A stretch of DNA of 64,000 bases from Craspedostauros australis (taxonomy: Eukaryota > Bacillariophyta > Bacillariophyceae > Mastogloiales > Achnanthaceae). The notes beneath the pieces are model-generated. The model made no database searches and was not told where the DNA came from. It saw nothing but the letters and a program-made list of their open reading frames with translations. Where the stretch lies: contig JAMXDE010000003.1 in the NCBI GenBank assembly GCA_026770025.1, forward strand, positions 3,100,001 through 3,164,000, given 5' to 3'. Shown here piece after piece: positions 48,258 to 57,442 of the stretch; the first letter of the stretch is position 1, and every line of letters begins with the position of its first letter. The translations under genes were made by a program, and so were the position numbers.

Positions 48258-49115
48258 GGATTCTTTGCATGTGACTGTGGCTGTGTAGCTGTGGCTGGTC
48301 CGGACTTTCCACCTGGATCTCATGAGACGAGCGTAGAAATGCGGTCTTGCAGCAGCGCATTCATCAAAGTGTCGTGTTCTCGTGGAGGCCTCCCCTCGAT
48401 GTGATGGGTGATGTGTGACGTGATGTGTGACGTGATGTGTGACGTGATGTGTGACGTGATGTGTGATGTGTGATGTGTGCGGATGCAGAGAATTGCTCAC
48501 TTTTTGGATTCATTTTGTTCTGCCGATTTTGTGGTTGGAGAGCCAGCGGTCGCCGTCCAGGCGTGAGAATCGAGAGCTTCAGAATTTTACCGTGGTGTTC
48601 TCATCTTGTTTGCGGATAGAAGTCACAATTTGCGCAAACCACAATTCTCTTCAGGTCGGTGGTTGGCACCCACCCAAACAGATCGTCCTCGTGGCAGTCG
48701 CCTCAGGCGTCGCAGCTCCAGCGATGCGCACTCGTGAAGCGATCGAGTTGGAACAAGCGACTGAAACTGGCGATGAGGACCCGAGATAGATGGTGTGACT
48801 CCGTTGTCGCAGTCGAAAAGGTGGAAAGGCATCAGAGCCACGCAACATGTAACAGAATGCGAGCAGTAATAGAGTACATACTATTCGCATTACGCTTGCT
48901 GAGCAGTGGATGCGGTCTCTGTGACCATACTTGACGCTCCACAATTGTGAAGAATTTAGACTTCTCAGTCTATCTGCCTATCTCTCCGGAGAGAGATTCC
49001 TTGTTGTTGGTGGTCAGTAATTGGCTGTCGCCTCGTTGTTCCAAGATTCTCAATCCATTGACTTTGGCGGCGACTTTGGAAGCGACTTACTATGTATGTA
49101 GTTTGTGCCTCTTCT
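48258..49115. other. Intergenic region containing a 12-bp minisatellite
   Basis: About 860 bp between two minus-strand genes, holding the methyltransferase promoter and the UbiA 3' UTR. Apart from the repeat at 48409-48478 nothing was recognised. Confidence 0.6.
48409..48478. repeat. Minisatellite, 12-bp unit
   Basis: The unit TGATGTGTGACG occurs four times perfectly (48409-48456), followed by degenerate TGATGTGTGATG-like copies to 48478. It lies about 150 bp upstream of the methyltransferase ATG at 48257. Confidence 0.92.
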
Positions 49116-50282
49116 TCAATTCACAAACAAGCCCTTCTGCCAGGTCTCGTACAACAGTGCAATGCCACCAACAGTTTGCAAGGCCGTCAGGGTCAGCAGC
49201 ACCTTCGTGCTATTTCCAGCTTTCGGATTGCACCGCCGCCGTTCCAATGCTTCATCCATCATCCAAAACAAGAACGGACCTGCCAGCGCGAACGCAAATG
49301 GCACCAGCCATTCTGCATTCGATCGGTACACGGAATAATTCCATGCCGTTTCCACCAGCAGGACCACCAATACGATGGATTTCGCTTTCGCCTTGCTGGT
49401 TTGTCCAAATCGCACCAGCGTCGTCGTGCGCCGCATCTTCAGATCGTTTTCGAAATCCATGTACTCAGTCCACAACTGCGTGCGCAGGATGAGGAACGCC
49501 AGATGGATCCAATACGATGCGTTGCATCCGAAAAGTGAATGGTCTCCGTCTCCAAAGAAGATCAGTTGCAATGTCCCTGTACCGTTCGAACGATGGTATA
49601 GCACGACATTGACCCAATAGCTGAAGACGGTGATCAAGCTGAATCCCAAGAACACCATCGGCGTTTCGAGCGGTCCGTGCGACGACAAATGGCCAAGGCA
49701 TTTGAAATTGTACGCCACGTTGGTCAACACTCCGAATGCGTACCATGACAGGAACATGGCCAACCGTATCCTCCACGAGAGCATCTCCGGTTGATGCGGC
49801 ACGGCGGCGATGAAGGCGAATAACCAAACGAACGAAACGGCGAAGGCGATGCGTAGCACCGTTTCCAATCGGTGCGGACCCATCCCTTTGGGTCCAAAGA
49901 ACCAATTTCCTTTGCGTTGATTGTCCAAGTCGATGTCCATATCGGCATAATCGTTCAATCCGTACGTGAGCATGTTGAGTGGGAGGCAGACGTACAGAAG
50001 ACCCAGCCAGAAGAGCGTTGTCATGAAGATGCTGGACGTTGGATCCTGACCGACCGTTGCGTGACGATCAGAATGCCTTCCTGTCGGTGCCAGATACAGC
50101 CACACCGACACCATCCACCAGCCAGGCCGTGAGACCTGCAGGAGGTCTTTCCAAAGCGGGTTGGTGGTCGATGACAACGTCGGCGTCAGCGTCGATATCG
50201 CCGCGGTCGTGCCGTCGGTTCCATCCATGCTGGCATTGACGCTCGTGGTCATGTTGGACTCCACCGAGCTGAGTTCATTCAT
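49116..50282 (-). CDS. UbiA-family prenyltransferase
   Basis: Single exon, 388 residues, ATG at 50282, stop at 49116-49118. The first Asp-rich prenyl-diphosphate motif reads LNDYADMDIDLDNQRKGN (NDxxDxxxD), and the second is TEYMDFENDLKMRRTTTLV. Eight or nine hydrophobic segments fit the all-helical membrane fold. The family transfers isoprenoid chains to quinone, lipid or carotenoid acceptors. NQRKGN after the first motif resembles the NPRKG of lycopene-elongase and geranylgeranylglyceryl-type members rather than UbiA/COQ2 itself. In the second motif Tyr-Met-Asp-Phe-Glu-Asn-Asp replaces the usual DxxDxxxD, keeping acidic residues at the three positions. The N-terminus is short and Thr/Ser-rich with no obvious plastid signal. 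Substrate not assignable. Confidence 0.87.
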   Translation of the reverse strand: MNELSSVESNMTTSVNASMDGTDGTTAAISTLTPTLSSTTNPLWKDLLQVSRPGWWMVSVWLYLAPTGRHSDRHATVGQDPTSSIFMTTLFWLGLLYVCLPLNMLTYGLNDYADMDIDLDNQRKGNWFFGPKGMGPHRLETVLRIAFAVSFVWLFAFIAAVPHQPEMLSWRIRLAMFLSWYAFGVLTNVAYNFKCLGHLSSHGPLETPMVFLGFSLITVFSYWVNVVLYHRSNGTGTLQLIFFGDGDHSLFGCNASYWIHLAFLILRTQLWTEYMDFENDLKMRRTTTLVRFGQTSKAKAKSIVLVVLLVETAWNYSVYRSNAEWLVPFAFALAGPFLFWMMDEALERRRCNPKAGNSTKVLLTLTALQTVGGIALLYETWQKGLFVN

Positions 50283-51069
50283 GGTTCTGGATGATTATCA
50301 ATGAGTGTCGGTGGGTCGAATCTTGGGTTGATGTGGTGTGATGTGATGTGATGTGGTGTGATGTGGTGTGAGAGATGAAGAATGAGAGCATGCTGCAAGA
50401 GGGTTGTGCCATGTGGACACACAGCCATCGGCGTCGTTGTCGTTGTGCCAAAAGAAGAGATGAAGAAGAGCGAAGACGAAAATGAACAGCGCGCAGGAGA
50501 ACAATTCGCGGAATTCCTGTTCGGGTGGTTGGCGCTTCTCCTAGGTCTTTGAAAATATCGATGAAGCAGTCATTCATGTTTCTGTTTCGGTACTTTTTAC
50601 TCCTCTATCCGCGTAGACGATTTTTACAGAGATGCTACAGTAGGCTGGTTGGTTTCGTCCTGTTTGTGTCGGTATTGTCGTCCTCGTATTTCGCCAAGTA
50701 GATCGGAGTTGCGTCATGCCCCTCCTTGTTGACGTCGCTGCCTCCCACAGGTTGTAGATGGACGCGCCGCGACAACACTCCTGCACGGATGTACGATTTT
50801 CGCAGTCTCCATTCATCTTGAATTTGTTGCAGACCGCACCCTCATGCTTTCTCAGTCGATGATTCTAAGACACTCAGATCGCCGACGACCCACCAGAACG
50901 TATGGTACACTTGCCGGCTTACGACTACAGTCTACTCTTACGTACATACTCGATGACAAATGCTACACCATCTGTGATTTGGTGTTAGGCGGGCAGCCAT
51001 GTGCATGAGCAAGCAAGCAAGTATGGATGAATGCATGAAATGACGAAACGGTGAGGGCAGAATCGCATC
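50283..51069. other. Intergenic region containing a 10-bp repeat
   Basis: About 790 bp between two minus-strand genes. It holds the UbiA promoter and leader and the 3' end of the helicase-associated-domain gene. No gene recognised. Confidence 0.6.
50331..50370. repeat. Short tandem repeat, 10-bp unit
   Basis: Four adjacent units, ATGTGGTGTG three times and one ATGTGATGTG variant (50341-50350). It lies about 50 bp upstream of the UbiA start codon, so it is probably inside the 5' UTR. Confidence 0.9.
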
Positions 51070-52014
51070 TCACTGCGTCTCCTCATCGAGGTTCCACTCA
51101 AGCCAGCTCTGCCCCGACTCCAGCACAGGCTCCAGCAGCTGCTCCATGTACTGCACGCGCGTACTGCTCAATCCACCTCGTTGGCATGTCTTCTGCTGCG
51201 CCTGCACCCAATCCGCATGCTGCCGCATGACGTCGTCCGCTGCTGCCGTGCCTTCCATCTGCGCCGCGATTTCACGATACTGCTTCATGAACTTGCTGCC
51301 GCACTTGCGTGTCGATTCCCAAGCAAAACCGATCTCGTTGAGTTTGGCGACGTGGTCGGCCTGCAGCGATCGTCCCTCCTTCAGCTTGTGCAGTCGCCGG
51401 ATACCCGTCACCCAGGCACCCAATTCTGGGTCTTCCTTGCACTTCTTCGGGACTTGGAAATTGACCTTGTACTGCGCTTCGAATTGCAACAAGCGAGACA
51501 GCAAGTCATCGAAGTCCACATCGAAATAAACATCCTCCAGGGAATGGAATGCGAAACCGAGATCTTGCAGCCATTCGATCTCGACTTCACTGAGCTTGTC
51601 TTGGATGTGCAAGCGACGCAACGTTTTGCAGAGCCGACCCTCGCTGGAGCCCAAAGGAATGTTGGGATGTCCGTATTGGCGTTTGTATTCGAGGAGCGCC
51701 GGGTAGACTTGCGCCAAGACGGGCGACTGGAAGCTGGGAACGCTGTCATCAGCGGTTTCCGTCACTGTGGTGTTGGTGGCAGTCATTCCGCTCTGGTTGT
51801 CGCGCACGGCCTGCAGAACGCAATCAGCCGATCTTGGCCGTGGCTCAAAAGGAGACTGAGCATGTTGATTCTGACGAAGAGAATCGTGGATGTGGTGCGA
51901 ATGCAGTGGCAGCGATGATGCTGGCAAAGGTCGCACTTGAAAGGTAGATACGGGCATCGCAATGGCGCCCATCACCACCATTGACGTCATCATCTTGGCA
52001 TTCGTCATGATCAT
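51070..52014 (-). CDS. Helicase-associated (HA) domain protein, predicted plastid precursor
   Basis: Single exon, 314 residues from the first in-frame ATG at 52014. Two HA-domain repeats are visible: VYPALLEYKRQYGHPNIP...LCKTLRRLHIQDKLSEVEIEWLQDLGFAF, and FEAQYKVNFQVPKKC...LGAWVTGIRRLHKLKEGR...KLNEIGFAW, with the typical tryptophan and the L..IGF.W ends. HA domains are nucleic-acid-binding-like modules named from bacterial helicases; here there is no helicase core. Stand-alone HA proteins are frequent in diatoms and of unknown role. Residues 1-24 (MMTSMVVMGAIAMPVST) precede FQV, a weak ASAFAP-type signal; the region is Met-rich and less hydrophobic than in the other candidates. Confidence 0.8.
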   Translation of the reverse strand: MIMTNAKMMTSMVVMGAIAMPVSTFQVRPLPASSLPLHSHHIHDSLRQNQHAQSPFEPRPRSADCVLQAVRDNQSGMTATNTTVTETADDSVPSFQSPVLAQVYPALLEYKRQYGHPNIPLGSSEGRLCKTLRRLHIQDKLSEVEIEWLQDLGFAFHSLEDVYFDVDFDDLLSRLLQFEAQYKVNFQVPKKCKEDPELGAWVTGIRRLHKLKEGRSLQADHVAKLNEIGFAWESTRKCGSKFMKQYREIAAQMEGTAAADDVMRQHADWVQAQQKTCQRGGLSSTRVQYMEQLLEPVLESGQSWLEWNLDEETQ

Positions 52015-52597
52015 GATCACTAAATGAATGGATGGATACGTTGGGCAAGGATGGTAAGAAGATGGGATTGTTGACGATGGCACCGGCACCGGCAATGGCA
52101 ATGGCAATGGGGAATGGAATGTGACGCGACGATTGAGGAATGAGACAAGAGAACACGCGCTCGCTTGATCTCTCGCTGTTTCTGTTGTCGTAATTCACAA
52201 CAGACAAACCGACGACGCCCGTGGCGATGATGATGATGTGATGGTTGCACCTGCGGTGATGGTTTTGTCAGCTGTTCTCACATTCGGTGGTTGATGACCG
52301 ATCCACAAACAGAACACCTGTTGGTGAAGTTCGTGACGTGGCCTGTCAGATTTGACGATTCTCTTCTTTGGGTTCTCGAAATGTAGCCATCGCCACAGTC
52401 TAAGCTCTACAGAGTAGACATCTCCCTCTCGAGATGAACGCAGCTTTCAACCTCGTGAAACTCTGACAACAAGCATCCTGGAATAGGATGCATCCTCCAT
52501 CAGCAAACATGCAAACTGTTACGTATTATATGTAGCAGGATGCAGAAATTGAGCATGCAATACTGTTTGACTTCTGTAGTTAGCCTGCTCCCAACGT
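52015..52597. other. Intergenic region, nothing recognised
   Basis: About 580 bp between two minus-strand genes. A GGCAATGGCAATGG-like low-complexity patch lies near 52080-52120. Confidence 0.55.
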
Positions 52598-54085
52598 TCA
52601 GCCTGGCCTCCATCGCACCTTCTCATCTGGGCTGAGCGGCAGACGATGTGTCTCACCGTCATCAAACAACACGGTCACGATCATCTCATCCACGATGAGC
52701 TCGGGGTCCTCAACGAGGACACCTGCGAACCAGCCATCCTGCTCGCTCCAAAAGTACTCCACCCGAGTGCCTTTCTTCAAGCTCTTGGCCCATGCGGGCA
52801 GCGAGGGCTTTCCCACCTTCAAGTCCTTCGACGATTCGTCGTTCGAGTCCGTGATTTGCAGCGCCATCCTGGTCGCGCGTGCCATACCGATGTTTTCTTC
52901 GAGCAATTTGCAGACCAACTGCAAACGTTCCTTGGGATTGCGGATGAGCAAGATCTCCTTGCGGATTGCGTTGTCCACATCCGCCATCTCTGCCGCCAGC
53001 ATGGCAATAGCGTACGGGCGTTGTTGCAACGAGATTTCCAAATCAATGATGCAGGTTTGGAATACGTCCAGCACGGCGGCCATCTCCTCGGCCTGGAGCA
53101 GCTCGATCTCGGCTGGATTGAACGAGACGCCGGACTCTTCCAAGATGGACATCTCCAGCGGAGACATTTGCGACTTCTTCGTTGCAGCCTCGTCAGTCCT
53201 CTGTCGAATCCATGCATGGAGATTCTGCATTGTGCGATGCATGAGTTCCGACGTGGACAGTTCTTTGTAGACGTCGTCTTCGTCGTCGTTGTCATCAGCT
53301 GCGGGAGACGATGGCAACAGCAACTCTTCTTCATCGTCGTCATCATGGATTTCTTCCACCTTCACGATCGGATATGGGATGGTGCGTACCACCTCGCGGA
53401 CGATGAACCGATACCCACCGCGGCATAGCATGGTGTTGGATGCCGGTTGCTGTTCGTCCTCCTCGAGCGTCGGCAACGATGGCATGTCTTCCGGGTTGAA
53501 CATCTGCTTTGAAGGTGCGTTCACCAGAATCTCTGCTGTGCAACCGATGGCGCCCACATAGGAATCCCGCGTGGTATCTTTCCACACCAGATGTCCGTAC
53601 ATGCGCCGTGGCCCGTCCATGCCAGAAAGACCTCCGCTGCCGATGCTGCCAGCATTGTCGTCCGTCGTGAGCTGTATCTGCGAAATGGCTTCTTCCATGA
53701 GAAGCTTATGCACGGGCAGCTCCACCTTCATGCCATACAGGAATGGTGTGGAGATCTCATCTGGCAAATGCGAGGATGGCAATGGGATCATGATGGCATC
53801 CTCCATCATGATGTCACCGTCCTGTTTTTGCTCCGGTTTGTAGTCCAGCAGATCCAGCAGCGGGATTTCCTTCAGGTGACTGTTGCTCTTGTCAGCGGCG
53901 ACATCGTCAGCATCGCTTGACATGCATCGTTGGGTTGCGAGCTTGCGAAGATCTGTAGCCAAAGCGCCGAGAGGTTGCCATGGCTGGAATGCCATGGACG
54001 GTGAAACCATCGCATGGCACAGTACTGCCACCAGCAACATCCTGCAACGTCTCTCTCCTCCCGATGGAATCGGCATGTTTGTCAT
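52598..54085 (-). CDS. LON substrate-binding-domain protein with Tudor-like C-terminus, predicted plastid precursor
   Basis: Single exon, 495 residues using the ATG at 54085 (the frame is open to 54286). Residues 16-32 (MLLVAVLCHAMVSPSMA) precede FQPW: a textbook ASAFAP plastid signal. The middle resembles the LON N-terminal domain: IMIPLPSSHLP, TPFLYGMKVELPVHKLLMEEAI, a central strand pair with YVGAIGCTAEILVNAPS, and LCRGGYRFIVREVVRTIPYPIVKVEEI. An acidic loop and a helical segment (MSPLEMSILEESGVSFNPAEIELLQAEE, read as MSPLEMSILEES and NPAEIELLQAEE) follow. The last ~60 residues, KKGTRVEYFWSEQDGWFAGVL and MIVTVLFDDGETHRLPLS, look like a Tudor/Agenet barrel. There is no ATPase or protease domain, so it is not Lon itself; it may be an adaptor. 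The combination is unusual. Confidence 0.82.
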   Translation of the reverse strand: MTNMPIPSGGERRCRMLLVAVLCHAMVSPSMAFQPWQPLGALATDLRKLATQRCMSSDADDVAADKSNSHLKEIPLLDLLDYKPEQKQDGDIMMEDAIMIPLPSSHLPDEISTPFLYGMKVELPVHKLLMEEAISQIQLTTDDNAGSIGSGGLSGMDGPRRMYGHLVWKDTTRDSYVGAIGCTAEILVNAPSKQMFNPEDMPSLPTLEEDEQQPASNTMLCRGGYRFIVREVVRTIPYPIVKVEEIHDDDDEEELLLPSSPAADDNDDEDDVYKELSTSELMHRTMQNLHAWIRQRTDEAATKKSQMSPLEMSILEESGVSFNPAEIELLQAEEMAAVLDVFQTCIIDLEISLQQRPYAIAMLAAEMADVDNAIRKEILLIRNPKERLQLVCKLLEENIGMARATRMALQITDSNDESSKDLKVGKPSLPAWAKSLKKGTRVEYFWSEQDGWFAGVLVEDPELIVDEMIVTVLFDDGETHRLPLSPDEKVRWRPG

Positions 54086-54849
54086 GCAAACCACCCTTGA
54101 CCACTCCGAGCGTACACGTCCCGTGCAAGTGAACACGATGTGCGCAACAACGTAAGATGCCTTGGCCTTGCGCTCTCTGCAAGCATGTAGAGTATAATAT
54201 GCAATGGTATGAGGATGTGCCTCGCTCCTTGGACTGTGCCGGAGTTGTTCTGTGGCTGTTCTGAACAGAGAGATGCCAACGAACACTACGGGACATCAGA
54301 ATTCCGAGGTGCCAAGATTCTCAAGATGACACGTCTTCGCGGTTTGTGTGGTCTGTATCTTGTTGACTCGTTCGACTCTGACTTCACCTCCTGCCAAAAA
54401 AGATCTTGGGTTTGTTTCTTGCCACGGAAGGAGCGGTGGTGATGGATCTGCCAACCACGAGCTACTGATGCGATCCATTCATTCATTCATTCATTCATCC
54501 GCCAGACAGCCGTCCCGCGCTCGCACTCGTACCTGCAGGCAGGCATCAGTGGCGATGCCCATCGTACAGTCACCATACAGCACGATCAACTCATTGCATA
54601 CCGTACGAGCACAGCAGGGAGCGGTGGATTTGCAGCCAAACATTTGATATTGGAACAAGTGAACGTGGAAATACTTGTACTCTCCAGAGTCAACGACAAA
54701 AACAAGCAAGACACAGAAGGATTCCGCGATTGTTGTTGGAACAGAAGAAACGGAGTGTCACAAGAGGTGGTCGCCGCTATACCAAATATTGTCAAAATAC
54801 GTATACCCATTCTCCAGAGGCGTTGCGTCGTTGCAGCTCAAAGCTCACA
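54086..54849. other. Divergent intergenic region with CATT microsatellite
   Basis: About 760 bp between the LON-domain (-) and hydroxylase (+) starts. A (CATT)5 run lies at 54476-54498. No gene recognised. Confidence 0.6.
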
Positions 54850-56583
54850 ATGAAGCTCAACATGAAGGACGAGGATTACGGCAACCTCGCGAATCATGGC
54901 TTCTGCGTCGTCCCCAACTTTGTGGGCAAGCCCTTCCAGGATGCTCTGCGGTCGGATCTGCTTGATCTCCACAGCGGCGGCCACTTTCAGCTCGCGAAGA
55001 TCGGACATGATGGAATGGTTCAGAGTGAAAACACTCCATTCAAGGATGTGCGGTTTTCGGAGACCTGCTTCATCGGTCGCGCCACTGCTGCCACTGAAGA
55101 GAACAAGGGTGAATCCCTCCCACCCTCGAATGCACGCGCTGATCTGCATGATCTTCTGGATGCATTACGTTCCCAATTGCAATCCAATGCCATCGTGCGA
55201 GGAGGCAGTCAGACGGCCGGCATCCCACCTCTCGACGCGCACATGGAGGAGTTGATGTACGCCTACTACCCCAACGGGGGTTATTATCGTCGCCATCGCG
55301 ATGCCGAGAGCAACTCGATCTCGACATTGCGCAAGTACTCATTCTTGCTGTATCTCAACGATCAGGATTGGAACGTGGACACGGATGGTGGGCAGCTTCG
55401 GATCCATCGAGATTCTGGCGGGGATACGTTGCCCATCGGTGAATTGCCCAATTTTGTCGACGTCGACCCGAAGGGCGGCACTTTGGTCGTCTTCCGATCC
55501 GACCTCTGTCCCCACGAGGTCATGGATACGCAACGGGAGCGGTATGCCATCGTTGGTTGGTTCTTGTCGGAAGCGGCAATGATGACGACGGCCACCGCAT
55601 CCACGCGCGATGGTTCGTCGGCAACGCTGCCAGTCAATTCCTCCAGCACGACGCCTATCCACCCTGAGGTTTTGACGGCACTGCAAGACTTGATGCAGGC
55701 TGCGCCCAAATTGGCAGCAAAGCTCAAACCAACTCCGCCGCCGTCCTCCAATGGAATGCTCGGAGACGATTTCAGCTTGAACTTTCCCGGATTTGGCATG
55801 CCCGCCGCAGCGCCACCGCCACAACAGCAACAACCATACAAGGAGGCAGATGCATTGTACTGGAAGAAGATCGCATCCTTCGATCTTTCAGGCCGTGTCA
55901 CCACCTTATCGCTCGGATCCAACCGCTTGCACAGCAGCATCAGTGCCTTGGCCAACCCAATTCTGTTGCAGCATCTCATCACGTTGGATATTGCCAGCAC
56001 GGACTTGACACCTGCTGATATCCTTCAGATTTTGGAGCATTCCTTGCAATTGAAACATCTCCATTTGGGCGGCAATGGGTTGGGCGGTGAAGGGATGGAA
56101 GAGCTGAAACCCACCTTGCAGCAACTACTCCATCTGAATACGTTGGATTTACGGTACAATGATATGGGCCCGAGGGGAGCTGCTGTGATTGGTTCGTTAT
56201 TGAATGACGAAACGTCGAGCACGGCTTCATGGAATACGCTGTACTTGGAAGGCAATCAGCTTGGGGATGATGGCATCCTGGCCTTGACGGCAAAAATCGG
56301 AATGCTGCGGGAAGTCTACCTAGGACAGAATGAAATTGGCCCGGCGGGTGCGGCAACACTGGCGAAGGCACTCCAACCCCGCATGAAGAAATTATACATT
56401 GAAGGCAATCGAATTGGCAATGATGGTGCGAATGCATTGAGCGCAGCGCTAGAGAAGCAACCATCCAAGACGTTGGAGAAGTTGTACGCCGATCTCAACG
56501 GTATTGGCAAAGACGAATCGTTGCGTCTTGGCCGAGCCGTCAACAGCATGACGATGGTTGGCAATGGGGCACTGCAAGACTAG
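54850..56583 (+). CDS. Prolyl-hydroxylase-like 2OG-Fe(II) oxygenase fused to leucine-rich repeats
   Basis: Single exon, 577 residues from the ATG at 54850 (MKLNMKDEDYG); upstream in-frame sequence lacks an ATG. Residues ~10-240 match the EGLN/PHD branch of prolyl 4-hydroxylases: MYAYYPNGGYYRRHRDAE with Fe ligands His149 and Asp151, YSFLLYLNDQDW, GGQLRIH, VDPKGGTLVVFRSDLCPHEV with His222, and RERYAIVGWFLS with the 2-oxoglutarate Arg231. A Pro/Gln-rich linker (~255-345) is followed by about seven RNI-type leucine-rich repeats (LKHLHLGGNGLGGEGMEEL, LNTLDLRYNDMGPRGA, LYLEGNQLGDDGI, VYLGQNEIGPAGAATLA, LYIEGNRIGNDGANAL). PHDs hydroxylate proline in target proteins, in animals as oxygen sensors. LRRs could select the substrate; that is inference. 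Confidence 0.92.
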   Translation: MKLNMKDEDYGNLANHGFCVVPNFVGKPFQDALRSDLLDLHSGGHFQLAKIGHDGMVQSENTPFKDVRFSETCFIGRATAATEENKGESLPPSNARADLHDLLDALRSQLQSNAIVRGGSQTAGIPPLDAHMEELMYAYYPNGGYYRRHRDAESNSISTLRKYSFLLYLNDQDWNVDTDGGQLRIHRDSGGDTLPIGELPNFVDVDPKGGTLVVFRSDLCPHEVMDTQRERYAIVGWFLSEAAMMTTATASTRDGSSATLPVNSSSTTPIHPEVLTALQDLMQAAPKLAAKLKPTPPPSSNGMLGDDFSLNFPGFGMPAAAPPPQQQQPYKEADALYWKKIASFDLSGRVTTLSLGSNRLHSSISALANPILLQHLITLDIASTDLTPADILQILEHSLQLKHLHLGGNGLGGEGMEELKPTLQQLLHLNTLDLRYNDMGPRGAAVIGSLLNDETSSTASWNTLYLEGNQLGDDGILALTAKIGMLREVYLGQNEIGPAGAATLAKALQPRMKKLYIEGNRIGNDGANALSAALEKQPSKTLEKLYADLNGIGKDESLRLGRAVNSMTMVGNGALQD

Positions 56584-57442
56584 ATGCCCAGGATTGTCTT
56601 GGCCTAGTGCATCATTGGGACATGACGCCTGCAATCGAGTTTCAAAGGCAGTGCCCCAACTGAGACTGACATCTGCGCCTGCACCATGGCATCGTTCGAT
56701 CTCTGTTGCTCCCATCTCAGGCTTTCATATCCCACACCATGTGGTACCACACTTCGCCCTGACAGATTCCGGTTGGGGGTGGCATAGTTTTGTGGCTGAA
56801 TGGATCAAGAAACGATGCCAGTATTGCTGACGGGAAGACGTACCATACATACCATACTCTATCTCCTTCAAAGAACGCCGGTCTGCGGTGTAGCATGAAG
56901 GCACACTCGTTTCATCCATGTATTGTATGTCTATGGTGATATGATGATCGTCTCATGTTGTACAGTAAGCAATTGGTGTGCCCAACTAATGTTGGCCACT
57001 TCCCTCGTGCGGAAAAGCGAAGATCAGAAGGGTTCTGAGTACCAACAAAGCAGTACTATTTCAGCACAGTAGGTACCTTGGAAGCAAATTGGTTGATGGC
57101 GCGCGCTGTTGCGCAAAAACTGATCCCAAACCACAACACACGAAATACCACAGACAACATCGTGGGTTGAGAACACAAGAAACGAACACTTTTCGAAGGG
57201 AAGAGGCTTCCTCGTTGGCGCTGCTGCACGCAATCCATTGCAATGATCGACATTGCAGCTTTCATGCGTCTGGGGTTCGACACATCTCGAGTGCAGCAGC
57301 AGCAGCAGCAACAGCCGACATAAGCCACAGAAGCCAAAGCTACAGCAGGAACACCAGAGTCTCGTAAGAAGGAAGTAAAGAAACAACAACTTCCCTCTCT
57401 CCCTCTCTCTCCAGAGTACTATACTATCACGACAGATTCGAC
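56584..57442. other. Intergenic region, nothing recognised
   Basis: About 860 bp between two plus-strand genes, with a CAGCAG run near 57293-57310 and a CTCTCT run near 57393-57412 in the probable OMA1 leader. Confidence 0.55.

Noticed and set aside
48409-48478. Regular repeats as a possible CRISPR-like array
   Set aside because: Units are 12 bp and directly adjacent with no spacers, in a eukaryotic genome; it is a minisatellite.
52598-54085. Calling the LON-domain gene a Lon protease
   Set aside because: No Walker A/B motif or Ser-Lys protease dyad; only the N-terminal domain type is present.
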